Of a DNA stretch of 64,000 bases, positions 34,361 to 48,600 are shown one piece after another. The notes below the pieces were generated by a model. It was given only the letters and a program-made list of their open reading frames with translations. It did no database searches and had not been told where the DNA came from. Each line of letters begins with the position of its first letter. Position 1 is the stretch's first letter. The position numbers and the translations under genes were made by a program. The stretch is from assembly GCA_036924285.1 (NCBI GenBank), contig JAYKYS010000006.1:27874001-27938000 (forward strand), given 5' to 3'. Source of the DNA: Asterella californica. Lineage: Eukaryota > Streptophyta > Marchantiopsida > Marchantiales > Aytoniaceae.

Positions 34361-35485
34361 GTTACCATTTACTACATGCTCGCACCACCTATTCCTAAAA
34401 CTCACGGGAGACACGGCTGAATTCTGCACGGTGCATAAATTTGATTTCAAGTGGAAAAGTTCGTTCGCGCGGCACTGTCAATTCGAGCTCCCTGCCAAGT
34501 TCACGCATCTTTCGCTCATTTCGCTCTGTCGGGCACCTAAATTTCGGGCACTCAGTTACATCTTTCCCGAAAACTGTCAGTAAAAATTACGGAGAGGGCA
34601 CTCTCCCCGTACTGCTTAAAAGTCCCTTAGTTTTTTCGGATTTAAACTCTTAACTTTTGGGAAAACACTAACTTCGCTAGTACGCATAGACTCGCTATTA
34701 CTTAACCTTCGCATGGCGTAAAACACTAAACACTTGACCGCTAGTGCGCATGCGGCCTTGCTTGGGCATGCCGTCGTAAGTTGCCGCGAGAGTATACTAC
34801 TCCCACCACCTACTATTTCGGCTTTTATTTCGGGCTTTACCGCTGGCAGATGCAGTAGAGCAAGAGATGTGACACCTTACTCCGCGCCGAGTTCACGGTT
34901 CCGGGACCAATGGGGCTTGTGTATGGTTCCAGGCGCCCGAACGTTTCGCGACGTCCATCGTAATCAAGCGGTGGCTAAACTGTGTAAGGCCTAACTAAAC
35001 CTTAGTTCTGTAGTATGTTGATGCTGTGCAAGCGCGCGAAGCCTTCGTTTCTTCCGGTGCGTAGTACGTCGATGAAATGAAGAAGCAGACTCAAGAGCTC
35101 TTTGTTCGTCTAAGACGGTCTGAATCGAGAAGAAAGGTTCGCGACGAGATTTAGGGCCATCTTTTAGCTCAGGTGAACGAGCTTCCTGAACCTCCTGCGG
35201 TCGAGTCGGGTTGTTCCACAGGTTGCAGAAGCCATGCTGCGGATGAGTTTTCTTGTGAACGTTTTTCGCATTTGCTCTGGCTTCGTTCATATCATCGTTC
35301 ACGTGGTCCGTAGCCAGCGGGGTATGATTCGAGCCCGGGTGTAGGGAGGATAAGAGCGAGGTGCTGGTGCTGAACGGGAGCATGGTGTGACAAGTGCGTT
35401 CGATTCTTTCACAACATTGCGTTTCTCGTTCGTGCTTTTTCCTGTGTCTATGTGACCTGGAACTGAGACCCTCAGTTCCCCTCAC
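34361..35485. other. Upstream flank of TAF12 with one doubtful minus-strand ORF
   Basis: A minus-strand frame of 164 codons spans 34991-35485. It is rich in R, H, S and K (for example TTHRKKRRLRALAQHQHTT) and lacks any domain I know. It could be a divergent neighbour sharing a promoter with TAF12, or chance in a GC-rich promoter region. Nothing else is recognised. Confidence 0.3.
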
Positions 35486-36051
35486 TATGCGCCTGGGAGG
35501 CGAGCGGGTGAGGGGAGGAGGAGTAAGGTTTTGGTGTACAGGTGAAGGAGGGAGGATCAGGACTCGGTTTTGGAGGGAATTGGGGTTTCAATTTATGTTC
35601 TGCTGACTGTACTGCCGTCTGTCGGTACTTGCGCTTCATTCTTCGGTATTGGATTTGGTACTCGGCGATTGAGTGCAGCACTAAGCGAGTTTCAAACATA
35701 GTTTTCTCTAGAGGTTTTTGTTGCCGAGTTCATGAACTTGATCTTTAGCGTTATCCACACTTTCGTCCAATTCTTTCGCGGCACAAAGACCGGTCATGAT
35801 GGATGGGGTCTTGCCATCGTGGCGGGTTGCAAAGTGAGAGTTTCGGGTATAAAGGGCCGTTGGAGTAGAGATTGCGAATTACGGTCCTTCTGCACTTGTG
35901 TCTGTTCTCCAGTTCAGATACTACACTGGCTATAGCGGATCTGGATTGGGTTTACGCCTCAGCTTCCTCTGGGACACTATAGTGAGTTTAATTGGAATCA
36001 AGACGACGGAGAGCTTGAGATATTGAGCAAAGGATAGGAAGAATTTGGAAA
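35486..36051 (+). promoter_or_regulatory. TAF12 promoter and 5' leader
   Basis: About 560 bp of moderately GC-rich DNA precede the TAF12 start. Short upstream ATGs are present (for example 35542 and 35732) that could act as upstream ORFs if they are within the transcript. The start site is not visible from sequence. Confidence 0.35.
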
Positions 36052-39000
36052 ATGGATGGGCAAGCGCAGGTTCCGGTCTCTGCTTCCCAGGCATCGTCTT
36101 CACCTGCACTCACAACTACCGTATCAGGGCAGGGCTCGTCCTCGACGGGAGGTTCCGGATTAGCTTCTTCCATGGTTACCGGGCTGGGAGCAATGACCTC
36201 TTCATCAGGCTTGAGTCCAACTCAGGGAATAGCGGTGTCAACCCCCATAGCCAGTGCATCGCTGCAAAATTCTCAAAGCCAGCAGCTGCTTTCAAGTTCC
36301 GCTCCTTCCACGCAGCCATCAATGCTCTCCCATCATGGGGGCATGCAAACGTATCAACAAAGTATACAGCAACCCAATCCACCTTCCCTCTTGCAGTCGG
36401 CTGCCGGAGGTCAGACTCTTGTGCAGAACGCTAATGCACCACACTCGACTCAGCAGCAAACTTTGCATTCAGGCCAACAGGCCCTGGGCCAGAATCAACA
36501 TTTAACACCACCCATTGTCAACCAGAATCAGCAGCAGCAGAGACAAGCGCAATACGCACAAAACCTGTCTGTGGGCTCCCAAGGTCAACAGGGTTCCTCC
36601 ATGCAACAAGGCCTGTCAGCATCCCAAGGCCATCAAACAATGCAACGATCATCGTCGAATCAGCGCCTTTTGCTCCAACAGTCTGGAACTGGGGTCCCCG
36701 TAATGAGGGTTCAGTCGATGATGCCTGCTGGTACTCAGTTTAACCAGCAATCACCCTCGACATCTCTTTCAGCGTCCCTTCCGGTGTCTTCCCCAGGAGC
36801 AGCTTCTATGCCGTCCAGCACCTCGCTCCAGCAGCAGCAGCAGCAACAACAGCTTTTAGCTCAAAGAAACAACCAAAGTCAGCAGCAGCAAAACAGCTTG
36901 GCTTCGCAGCAAAGACCGCAGCAGACAGCACAGCAAACCGGCCAGCTCCCTCAGCAGAACCAACATCTGCTCCAGGGCCAAGTGACTTCTCAAAGCCAGT
37001 CACTTCAGCAACAGCTTTCTTCGTCCCGGCCATCTTTATATTCGCAGGCCCAGCAATCTGCCAGTTCTGCATATCATCATGTGCCGCAGGCAGGAACCGG
37101 CCGGATGAGCACTTCTGGCGCCACAACTCAAAGTCAGACTCCTGGGCTCCCCACCATCTTGAACGTTCCCGGCGCGCAGAGTTTTGTAGGACTGCAATCG
37201 CAACTCACATCTCCTCAGCAGCAAGCACTGCAGGTACAGTTTCCTAGGCGGTGAGTCATCAGCTGTTGGAGTTGTCAGGGATACGACCCAGTCCCGTGAT
37301 CCTGTGTAACAGAAATCGAAGCCAATTGTGATTATGAGAAAACTACAGGTCATGCATTATAATATATGATATAAGTATCTAGTTCAGGTCTCTTATTGCA
37401 GTGTGTTGATCATGTGTTGGGAAGAGAAAGAAAATGTGGGAGATGTGTGTCAAAGACGGTTTGCTAGGCTTGTTTAAAACGTTCACATCTCTGTGTAGAC
37501 GGTAATAGGGTGTAGGGTTGGAGATGCTCTACCCTGTTTGTCAGCAAATTGCTCGCGACGGGTGGTAGAATAGTCCTTGATGTACATGAAAAGTCCTGAT
37601 GTGTTTTAGTAGTGTTGGCGATCCGTTGTTGAAGCAGCAGTTCATTTTTGCTAATCTCTTGTCAATGCTGCTTGCTTGGTCCACTCTTCTTTTATGATGC
37701 TTATTGCACTTTCTGCACACCTGTCTTTTAAAGCTATATATCGTTATCGTAGGTCCATCCGTTTCTTGTAATACAGTTAGTCCTTCTTTCTGTCCATACT
37801 TTACCCCGGTGTAAGACGTGTACAACTTTTTGACTCCTGTGGCAGGCAAGACAGAAGCAAGGCCAAGGCCAACCGTCACACTTCCAGAGTGGAGCAACGC
37901 CAACCCAAAGAGTTGTACAGACATCGCCTGCAATGAGCATGATGGGTGCAGGTAGCATCACCGCCTCTGGTACCATAGCCTCCCAACTTGCAAGGACGTC
38001 GACACCAATTGCTGCCCAGCAACAACGAATGCAACAAGCTGCTTCAAGACCACAGCAGACATCGCAACAGCAGCAGGCCCATCTTGCATCTCTCTCTGTA
38101 AGTCATGCTCAGTACATTAGAAAGAAAAAGAACTCTTCTATCCTGTCTTCTCTCAGTATATTTTCGTCTACTTCGTGGTGTCTTATGTCTCGTATTGCTG
38201 TGTCTATGGAGCTGATTACCTACAGTAGATATCCTGTACGCTTTCTTGGTTTTGTTGTAGAGTACTTATTGACTTCAATCTCGCACAGAAGCAAAGTTCA
38301 CAACAAGGTTCGAGAGCACCATCTGTCGGATCATTGGGTACGCAGATGCAGGGCCTAACATCACCGCAACAAAATAGTACCATGGTGCCACAGCCACAAT
38401 CATGGCTTCCAGCAGGGCAGATGAAGCCTGTTCAAAATCAACCATCTACCGTTCCCTACCACACCAATCCTGTGACGGGGCAGGTCAGTCTTCACCAGAA
38501 TCTTCATGCGATGCAACAACTGCGGGCTCAGCAACAGCAGAGTTCATCACAGCCTCAGCAACAGGCCTTGCAGCAGCAACAGCAAACACAGGTTCAGCAG
38601 CAGCCACAACCAACACCTGCCCCAGCAGTACCACAACAAACGCCCGTTGCCCAGCAGCAACCTCAGCAACAAACCCCTCAGCAACCCTCCCCAACAACGT
38701 CTCAGCAGCAGCCACCTCAGCAACAACACCAACGTCCTCAGGCTGCTCCCAGTCAGAGACCTGCAACGCCAAATGGTCCTCAAGCAGCGTCAGCGGGCAT
38801 GACAGCTCCTGGTACCTCAGGGCCTAGCAACAAACCTGCAGATCCGAATGCTCAGATTCTTGGGAAAAGGAGCATTCAGGATCTTGTGTCACAAGTAAGC
38901 TTCATTTTTCAAGTCATTGCTGTAAATCTAAATGTGTGTACAGATGAAGAACTTTGGACTGACACGATGTTTGAACAGATCGATCCCAGCGAAAAACTGG

Positions 39001-41098
39001 ATCCAGATGTGGAGGATGTACTTTTGGACATAGCCGACGATTTTGTCCAATCGGTAATGCTCTTGGACTCATCATTCTCTCAGGCTGACCAAAACGTCAT
39101 TACGTTGTGGGGATGCCAATACTTAGAGCATTCGGTTTTGGCTCAGTGGCTGACTTCAGTTCAGTTCTGTATCCATTGACTACCCTCTTATCGTAGAAGT
39201 TATTTATTGTGATTTGAGGTGTTTAAGTTTCTACTTGGCATAGTTCTCGAAACAGGAGGGTACCGTGCGAGGATGGGTAGGGTCATTGATTTATGTCCTT
39301 GACGTGTTTCACTTCAGGTGACGTCATTTGCGTGCGCGTTGGCTAGACATCGTAAGGGCAACGTTTTGGAGGTGAAGGACGTGTTGCTTCATCTAGGTAC
39401 GAACGTACTCGTTTGATCTCGAGTCGGTTGTTGCGCACTTCAGTATAAGCATCCAAATCCCGACATGTCCCTCCTGAAGACTCAAGTGGTTTTATTTTGG
39501 CTTTTGACAGAGCGTAACTGGCACCTGACAATCCCTGGGTTCAGCGGAGAGGAATATCGGGCTTACAAGAGGCCGGTAAGTGTGCATTGGAGATCTTTTG
39601 TCTCTCTTATTTGGAAGTAGAAATTCTAGTCTACCATGGTGAACTGAATGAACGTTGTTCCGTCTGAAGAAAGACTCGGTCAGAGTGCCGTAAAATGTTC
39701 GATCGACTAACTTTTTAGCCGTATAGCTTGAGCGCTATACCTGCTTACACTGCGTACACTGCAACAAGAATCATTATATGAAGCGCCGCCGGATTAGTGA
39801 TGTGTTGTGTTAATCTGCTCAGAGAACATACAGTGGAGGCTTTATATAATGGGCATATTCCACGGCACATCGGTGCCCAAGAAAATGAACAACTAGTGAA
39901 AAGAATGAAGACTGCACCGGTGCGTACATTCTGTTGCTCCTTCACATGGTAAAAATGACACCTAGAGATCTTTGTATGTTACCTTGTCCAGCCCCTAAGA
40001 ACCGTTCGTGAACACCTCGAAACCTGCAGATTGAATATTAATGGAAACCAGGTAAAAGGAATTTGAAGGGATTGTGATTTCAACAAGTAGTCGGACAGAT
40101 CAAGGTTCGTAGGTGTTGGCCCTTGTTTGTACTTTCTTCTTGGATATACTTCTCTGCGACTGATTGAGACGATACTTGTACGCGGGGTAACCAGGGTCGT
40201 TGTTTCTAAGGGACCGAAGGAACCAACATATCTCTTTTCTCAAGTATTGGACAAAGGAATCCGAAAGATATCCGCTAACCAATTCCCCAGGGACAGATTT
40301 AGAGCAGGCAGGAAGTCATACAGTTTGTCACCGTCTGATCTTCGAATGGATCTCATAACCAAAAGCAGAGGGAAAGGATGCTCTAGGAACTAAATCATGT
40401 GTATCGACACATTTTACTTTCTTCTTAGAAATTACGAAGGTTATATTGATCTCTAAGAGTGCGCACAGCGACGAAGCGAGACAAGAAAATGAGTAATGAT
40501 GAGGTGCCTGTGTTAGACGATCATATCCATGAAGCGTTCCCATGAAACTGAGTTACTGCCCGCGGAGGTTTATGTCATCCGGCGCTTAGGAAATGTATAC
40601 GCATCAGCATTGTCGTTTGAAGCCCCTGTTGCGAGGATTCTGCAGGTTAGAGTGGGTTTTAGAGGTTTAACGGCGAGATTGTTACTTAACTTGCGCATAT
40701 TTTTGGCTGCAGAGCGTCAGTGAAACTCACAAGCAGCGGTTGGCAGTGGTAAGTTGGCCTTATCTTTGTTGGGGAAGTTTGGCGTTTCAACGTAGAACAC
40801 TGAAGACTTGAGCTTCTGATCAGCAAACGTGGAGTTATTGATTAGAAAAATGACTGCAAATCATTTGACTTCCTTTTCATGGGTCGACTTAGGCTTCGCG
40901 AATGTGTGACTCTGACATCGAGTCGGCAAATGTGTGCAGGTTAAAAAGTCAGTTGCAGCAGTACAACAGATTCAAGAAGTGGGAAACACGAAAAATTCTT
41001 CTGCAGTACCGGGGGCAGAAAAAGCAAATCCAGGATCGCAACCGTCAAAGACGACCTCCACTGCTCCTCTGACTTCACCAAGGGTTCCTCGTGGTTGA
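36052..41098 (+). CDS. TAF12: TAF12, TFIID/SAGA histone-fold subunit, 8 exons
   Basis: Exons 36052-37233, 37846-38097, 38289-38894, 38979-39053, 39318-39396, 39511-39575, 40713-40748 and 40940-41098 join in frame to 817 residues. TAF12 pairs with TAF4 (and with the ADA1-type subunit in SAGA) in the nucleus to support RNA polymerase II initiation. Residues 1 to ~660 are low-complexity, rich in Q, S, P and T, with long CAG/CAA runs (for example 36829-36852 and 38525-38740). The histone fold spans about residues 671-742: [51 protein letters not shown] and [21 protein letters not shown]. The tail has [13 protein letters not shown], as in plant TAF12. The long Q-rich head is typical of plant forms. 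Intron 3 (38895-38978) is 84 nt, in frame and without stops, so its retention would insert 28 residues after helix 1. The start is the first ATG of the open frame, and the stop is TGA 41096-41098. Confidence 0.94.
36829..36852 (+). repeat. CAG/CAA trinucleotide tract in TAF12 exon 1
   Basis: An uninterrupted glutamine run is encoded here, mostly by CAG. More interrupted CAR tracts lie in exon 3 (38525-38740). Such tracts tend to vary in length between individuals. Confidence 0.75.
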
Positions 41099-41195
41099 AA
41101 CGTTAGTAGAGGTTAGTTTCGTTTAGTCAGTGTATATAGATTTCATGAACTTCTGTTTCCTTCGGGACCTGATGGATGGTGCAAACCCTCGGTCT

Positions 41196-41759
41196 TCATG
41201 CCTTCGTACCCCAGCTTAATTTTGTGGCGGGAAAGTGTAACATAGAATGGGACAAATGAGTAATATTGCGCTTGTAGTTGTCATCGGCTTCCATCGAAGC
41301 TTGCAGTTGTAGATGGGACCAAGCAGTCCTAGGATCTTGTCCATGCTCAGTACGGCTTTGACTGTCCAGACCTCTGAAGAGTTGTGCAGTTTGTGGTCCG
41401 GTCATATCTGGGGGATGAACGTAGGTATATAAGCGGCATAGGTCTATCATTAGGGGAACCATCCAAGATACTGATACCAGTTGTGGCATCCCACTGATTT
41501 AGTACTTACGGGTAGATGCTACTGTCTCACCAGAGCGTGCTTTCCACGTTTCAAACAAGATGTTTTTTGTTCCAGACGGAAGTTCATGTATTCTCTTGAA
41601 AAGGTGCCGGACAGGTACTTGTTGGCATGAGTGTTCACGTTTTACTCTAAGCACAAGCTGTGGATGAAACCCGGTGATAGGCCAACCAAGCAGAATGTTT
41701 TGACAGTTTCCATCGTCTCCTCGACTTTGGTACCCTCTAAGTTCATCTAAGTTCATCAC
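41196..41759 (-). CDS. Two adjacent hypothetical ORFs, possible convergent gene
   Basis: Minus-strand frames 41759-41499 (86 codons) and 41489-41196 (97 codons) follow each other. The first contains ILLGWPITGFHPQLVLRVKR and LFKRIHELPSGTKNILFETW, which reads like real protein, and ends next to a good donor (ACCC then GTAAGTAC). The second has DLCRLYTYVHPPDMTG. I recognise no family and cannot place the acceptor. The gene would converge on TAF12, with 3' ends about 100 bp apart. Confidence 0.3.
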
Positions 41760-42112
41760 ATCGTTGAGAAGAAAGTTTAAGCATCGACCGGGCTGCCTGT
41801 GATTTGATGCTGGAAGTGTCTTTTTCTGTCTATAAGCTGATACTCCGTGTCAGTTATGGTAACACGAAACATGGAAGTTGATTCTGGCATCAATACATAT
41901 CATACCATTCCCTCGATATGTGGGTAGATTCGGCGGGGCAGGGCTATGGGTTTCAAAGTACCTACATCTGAGCGCCTGTCGTTGTAATCACTCGTAACTG
42001 CGCGCCTTATTGCAGTCACTCGCAATTTTGACAATATGTCCTTTTGCAGGATGAGCATGTCTTGTGTATCCATGTAGCAGGCTAGCAGACACTCGAAGCT
42101 TTTTTACAACTA

Positions 42113-42262
42113 TCGATCAATTTTCGATGAACATCTGGTTTTCTAAGACCCTCGAAGTTCAAACTTTCTTCCTCAGTTCTTACATAACTATGGATCAGTC
42201 TCCCGATAAACGTCTGGTTTTCTCAGACAATCGAAATTCAAACATTTTTCTTCAGTTTCTGT
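42113..42262. repeat. Imperfect tandem duplication, ~75 bp unit
   Basis: Two units share CTGGTTTTCT.AGAC, TCGAA.TTCAAAC.TT and TCTTCAGTT, repeated head to tail. Confidence 0.6.
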
Positions 42263-42590
42263 ATCGGTCGATTCAAAAATTGAATGTTTTGGTCAATGAA
42301 GATTCGGACTATGGACGACTGCACGGGCATGGGTGCATGGGTTGAAAGGGACAGTAAAGCATTGCCATACTCATCTATAAGTTCGTGCACTAAATAAAGA
42401 ATTATTCAACTGCGCGAGAAAACATAAATGTAACTGAGATTTACGTGAGAGTTGAAATGTCAAGAGATCCGCAGAAGTGAGAGCAGCTGGAAGCAGGTCT
42501 ATTGCCACCTCTGCAATGGTGTCATAACGTGATTACCGCAATGAACCTAACGGAAATCAATCGGAATGTTAAAATTGTTCTCCTTATTAG

Positions 42591-42780
42591 ATGAAGATAG
42601 GTAGTTGAGATGGTTGAGTTTCAGGTCTTTACGCAAAAGATATGAGATTCAAACCCTCTTTTTCTCGGTTGGAGATGCTGCAAAAAATTACTATTGTATG
42701 AATATGGTCCGGGTACACTATAGTAAAACAGTCAGATCTTTCTTGAAGAGATAAAAACGGACATGATAAAAATTAAATCT
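42591..42780 (+). repeat. tRNA-derived SINE, family 1
   Basis: It begins GAAGATAGGTAGTTGAGATG (A-box region), has GGTTGAGTTTCAGGTC, B-box region GATTCAAACCC, and body words GGTCCGGGTACACTATAG and ACAGTCAGATC. The same order as the 34.2 kb copy is kept. Confidence 0.78.
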
Positions 42781-43508
42781 TTTATATGCAACTCTAACTT
42801 GAGTAGAATCGACATATGCAACTGAGAGTCCCATCGAAGCACTCCTCTACCTCTACTTCTCTTATAGCAGCAAGCCAAATTTACATCCAAATTATATTTT
42901 TAGGAAGAAAGAGGAAAAAGATAAACATTGAACACAACACCAAAATAATCATCGTTAACTTGCTGACATCAAACTTTAGTGAGATATTTAGTCTAAAGCA
43001 CACATTCACAAGGCAAAAGTATTTTTAATTAGTAGGTTTTAATTTATAGCTTAATTTTAAGAAAAAAAATTAAGATATAAATTAAAACTCTTTGCATATT
43101 CTCCTATTCAGAGATTTTTCGCACATCCCATGTTCTATACTAATGCTGCCATTACTTGGTCAATCTCAACGCTCGGGGTAATTTCCTATTTACTCTACAT
43201 ACCAATCTTATAGTGTTACGATGAACTCGAACTACACCAGTCACGTGGTTTCATCCTCACAACAATTGATCGATACCAGGATCCCAGCCGGTTGCTGACT
43301 GAAGGAGAAAATCTGAATTTCGAGTGACGGAGGAAACCTCGTATGAACCAGATGAATTTTCCTCAGTATTCCGTGTGAACGAGATGTATTGAGGAAAAAA
43401 AGTAATAAATATCTGCTAGTTTCTGCGTTATAAAACACTACCGAAATACAAAAGTATTGAATGAAGAAAAAAGTCAAAATACTTAATCATTAAACCTGGG
43501 TGTTTTTA
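42781..43508. other. AT-rich spacer
   Basis: No gene or clear repeat is seen. Short frames at 42816 and 43241 have no recognisable content. Confidence 0.4.
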
Positions 43509-43955
43509 TCGATATAAATAGTAAATAGTAAATATTATTACATGTCCCTTACCGTCTCCGCTGGTAAATATTATTATTTGTCATGAGACTGTCTGGTAAA
43601 TGTTATTACTTGTTTCTTGGAGTCTTCACTGATATAAATAGTAAATAGTAAATATTATTATTTGTTATGGGACTATCTGGTAAATGTTATTACTTGTCCT
43701 TTGGAGTATTCATCGATATAAATGATAAATGATAAATTATTATTTGTCCTTTTTGGACTCTCCGCTGATAAATGCTATTATTTGTCATGGGACTGTCTGG
43801 TAAATGTTTTTACTTGTCTTTTGGAATATTCATCGATATAAATGATAAATGATAAATATTATTACTTGTTCTTTAGGAATCTCCGCTGGTAAATGTTATT
43901 AGCTGTCATCGGAATGTCTGGTAAAGATAATTATCTGTCGACTGGAGTCTTCAGG
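43509..43955. repeat. Minisatellite with TGGTAAATGTTATTACTTGT-type units
   Basis: The words GATATAAAT(A/G), GGTAAATGTTATTACTTGTC and GGACTGTC/GGACTATC recur about ten times in ~450 bp. Basic units of about 35-45 bp are grouped into a higher-order period of roughly 110-120 bp. Adjacent copies are 80-90% alike by eye. Confidence 0.8.
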
Positions 43956-43964
43956 AACATGAGA

Positions 43965-44085
43965 CTGTCCATGTAAATCCATCACAACGAGATTCGAGGT
44001 TAACAAGTTTGCAACGCATGCATGGACTGAACCGATGGCTTTTCTCTTAGAGAACTGTAGGCTAAATCACTTGGAACACCAATAT
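43965..44085 (-). repeat. SINE-like repeat, family 2, partial
   Basis: CAAGTGATTTAGCCTACAG on the minus strand, followed by GAGAAAAGCCATCGG and TGCATGCGTTGC, parallels the copy at 25575-25781. Confidence 0.4.
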
Positions 44086-46311
44086 TCAATGCATGGTAAA
44101 CCCAAGATAAACATGGTAACCAAGATAAACTTTTTTTTGCACTATGAGACTATATGAGACTATAAATAAAACCGTCATATAGAAAGCGTTATGTTATGGA
44201 TCAGTATGGCTTTATATAGGAATGGAATTTGTGAAGAAAGACTTAAATGAAATCCCTTCCGGAGTTTTAGATTTTTGTAATTCACTTGGAAACTAAAACT
44301 ACTTAGAATTGATTGAGAGATGTATATATATAGAAGTATGGCTTCTGGGAACGAAAAGAGATATTCTGTTTACTTTAAAATACCCAGCGAGAGTAAAAGG
44401 AATATTCATTTCTCAACTTTTATACCCGCACCGGGGGTTCAAATCATCTACAAAAACTGTCTTGTGACAGATCTGGTGCATAATATAGAGTTGTCATTAC
44501 TACTCAAGAGATTTTCCACTTTAGGGTTTCTTCATTTTAGCAGTTGACATTTCTGAACTTTTTCTATTAAAATTTTCTTTTGACTTTTTTTGGTTCATTA
44601 GTATACGAAGAAGCATCATTTCTTGATTGGTTATTGTCAATAACCAACCGATCTAACTGTCAATAAAACTTTACAATTGTATTGCAAAGATCAGTCCGCT
44701 TGTACCTGTAGTTAGAGAGTGATTGCCATGATTACCACATCAAGAGGAAGTAAGTATTAGTACACAGCATTTCTAGCGGGAAGGTTACTTACTTTGTTGC
44801 GATTACAATCACACCTTATCGTGCCATGTATTCCTCTCACTACTGTAATATCGATTTCTGTCATTTCGTGCTGTGTCAACTCTGATTCTAGAGAACTATC
44901 GATCTACAAAGTCCAGTGAAGTGGTATGTCTAAGGGTCCGACAGCACGCAGTAGGGCACATTCGCAGGGTACAGAGCACTTTTAACGTACCCAAATGCTC
45001 CGAATGGTGAGAATATCACGTGTTGAACATGACAGGTCATACGCCTGCAACCATACTGCCTCTACCACCCGTATCGTGCTCCAGTCAGCAACGATAGCTG
45101 CCAGGTTAGACAGACAGTTCTGTGCCTCCGCAAACTGAGAACTTTGAGACCCTTTTTAAGTGTAGTGTATCCCTGGATAAGTACCATCACGGATGGTGTT
45201 ATATTATTCTCTGAAGCATGGTGACTGTCGGGTCGCTCCACTGACACAAAGCATCGAACAACTCAACGACCACTTAGGAAGCATCACTTTTCCTCTAGAC
45301 AAATGATCGGGACCGAACCGGCACTTCCACGTTCACTTCATGCCACATTATCTGCTGTGCTCTCAGACGCACTTCCCGCACAATGCGGGAAGCAAAATGT
45401 CGATTACTGAGGGTAAATAGCGGTAGTCATCAGACTCGTGGGAAACAACCAGTGCTTGTGCCACACTCGCTGATCATTTGCGCCATTTTTGACACAGATT
45501 ATTAAACAGGCAAATACTTACAAGTTGAGCCACTTGACGTGTCTCGAGACATGACCGGGAAACGACTCCTGCACAATGCAGGGCCGATCAAAGGCCGCCA
45601 ATCTCTTATGCACAGGGCCACTCGCCTGGCCACCTCTTTAGTGCAGATATTAGCACACCTTGGGGCAACCCATATCTAAACTTACCCCCAACCATCTAAA
45701 CGTAACCGTGAATAAGTCCTCGTGCAATGACTCCGGCCTGCCTTCACAGCCCTCTCTTCCTGGGCGTTGCATGTACCCAACTAGAGAAGAGGATGCAGCT
45801 GCTTTGACACTTCTAGAAGGGGACCGAAATGGCGATGTACATGACGTGGATTCACATATCGCACGCTTAAAAGCTCGCGATATGTGAATCAGAATTCGAC
45901 AAAAGAAGGTTCAGGCACTAATCCACCACGACTTTACGACTTCAGAATCTTCAGTTTAGACGTGGCATGGTGCTCCGTTCTGACAAACCAAGAACGCCCG
46001 AACCTATGCAAGCTCCAACCAACATGATCAAGGCTCGCATCTTACCAATCCAAAAGGTGCGATTACTGCAAAATCATCACCTGTAAGAAGAGTTGGCTAC
46101 AATATCCTCTGCACCTCGCCTCATAATCAGCTCATCGGGTTTCCATCAGTGTCATCACTTCTTACCCAGCTAGGTCATGTATGAATTCGTTCACGGACGT
46201 AACTACAGACTGTGGGATAGCCAGCCGTATCTAGTCTACCTCTCTCCTTGACAAATCAATTGTGGGTGCCAATGCTTTCTACAAAGATGAACAAAGGATA
46301 AAGAAAAGCTT
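44086..46311. other. Gene-free spacer on the 3' side of the LPD gene
   Basis: No ORF is convincing. The stretch 44900-46200 has several short inverted repeats, including 45372-45392 (CTTCCCGCA, 3-base loop, reverse complement) and 45849-45890, and repeated words such as GCACAATGC. It may be old transposon sequence. Confidence 0.4.
45849..45890. repeat. Perfect 14-bp hairpin
   Basis: GATTCACATATCGC at 45849-45862, a 14-base loop, and its exact reverse complement at 45877-45890. Confidence 0.8.

Positions 46312-48600
<2,289 letters not shown>

Noticed and set aside
38402..38827. Ala/Thr/Ser-rich and other long frames over the TAF12 exon 3 repeat
   Set aside because: They are other-frame readings of the CAG/CAA tract.
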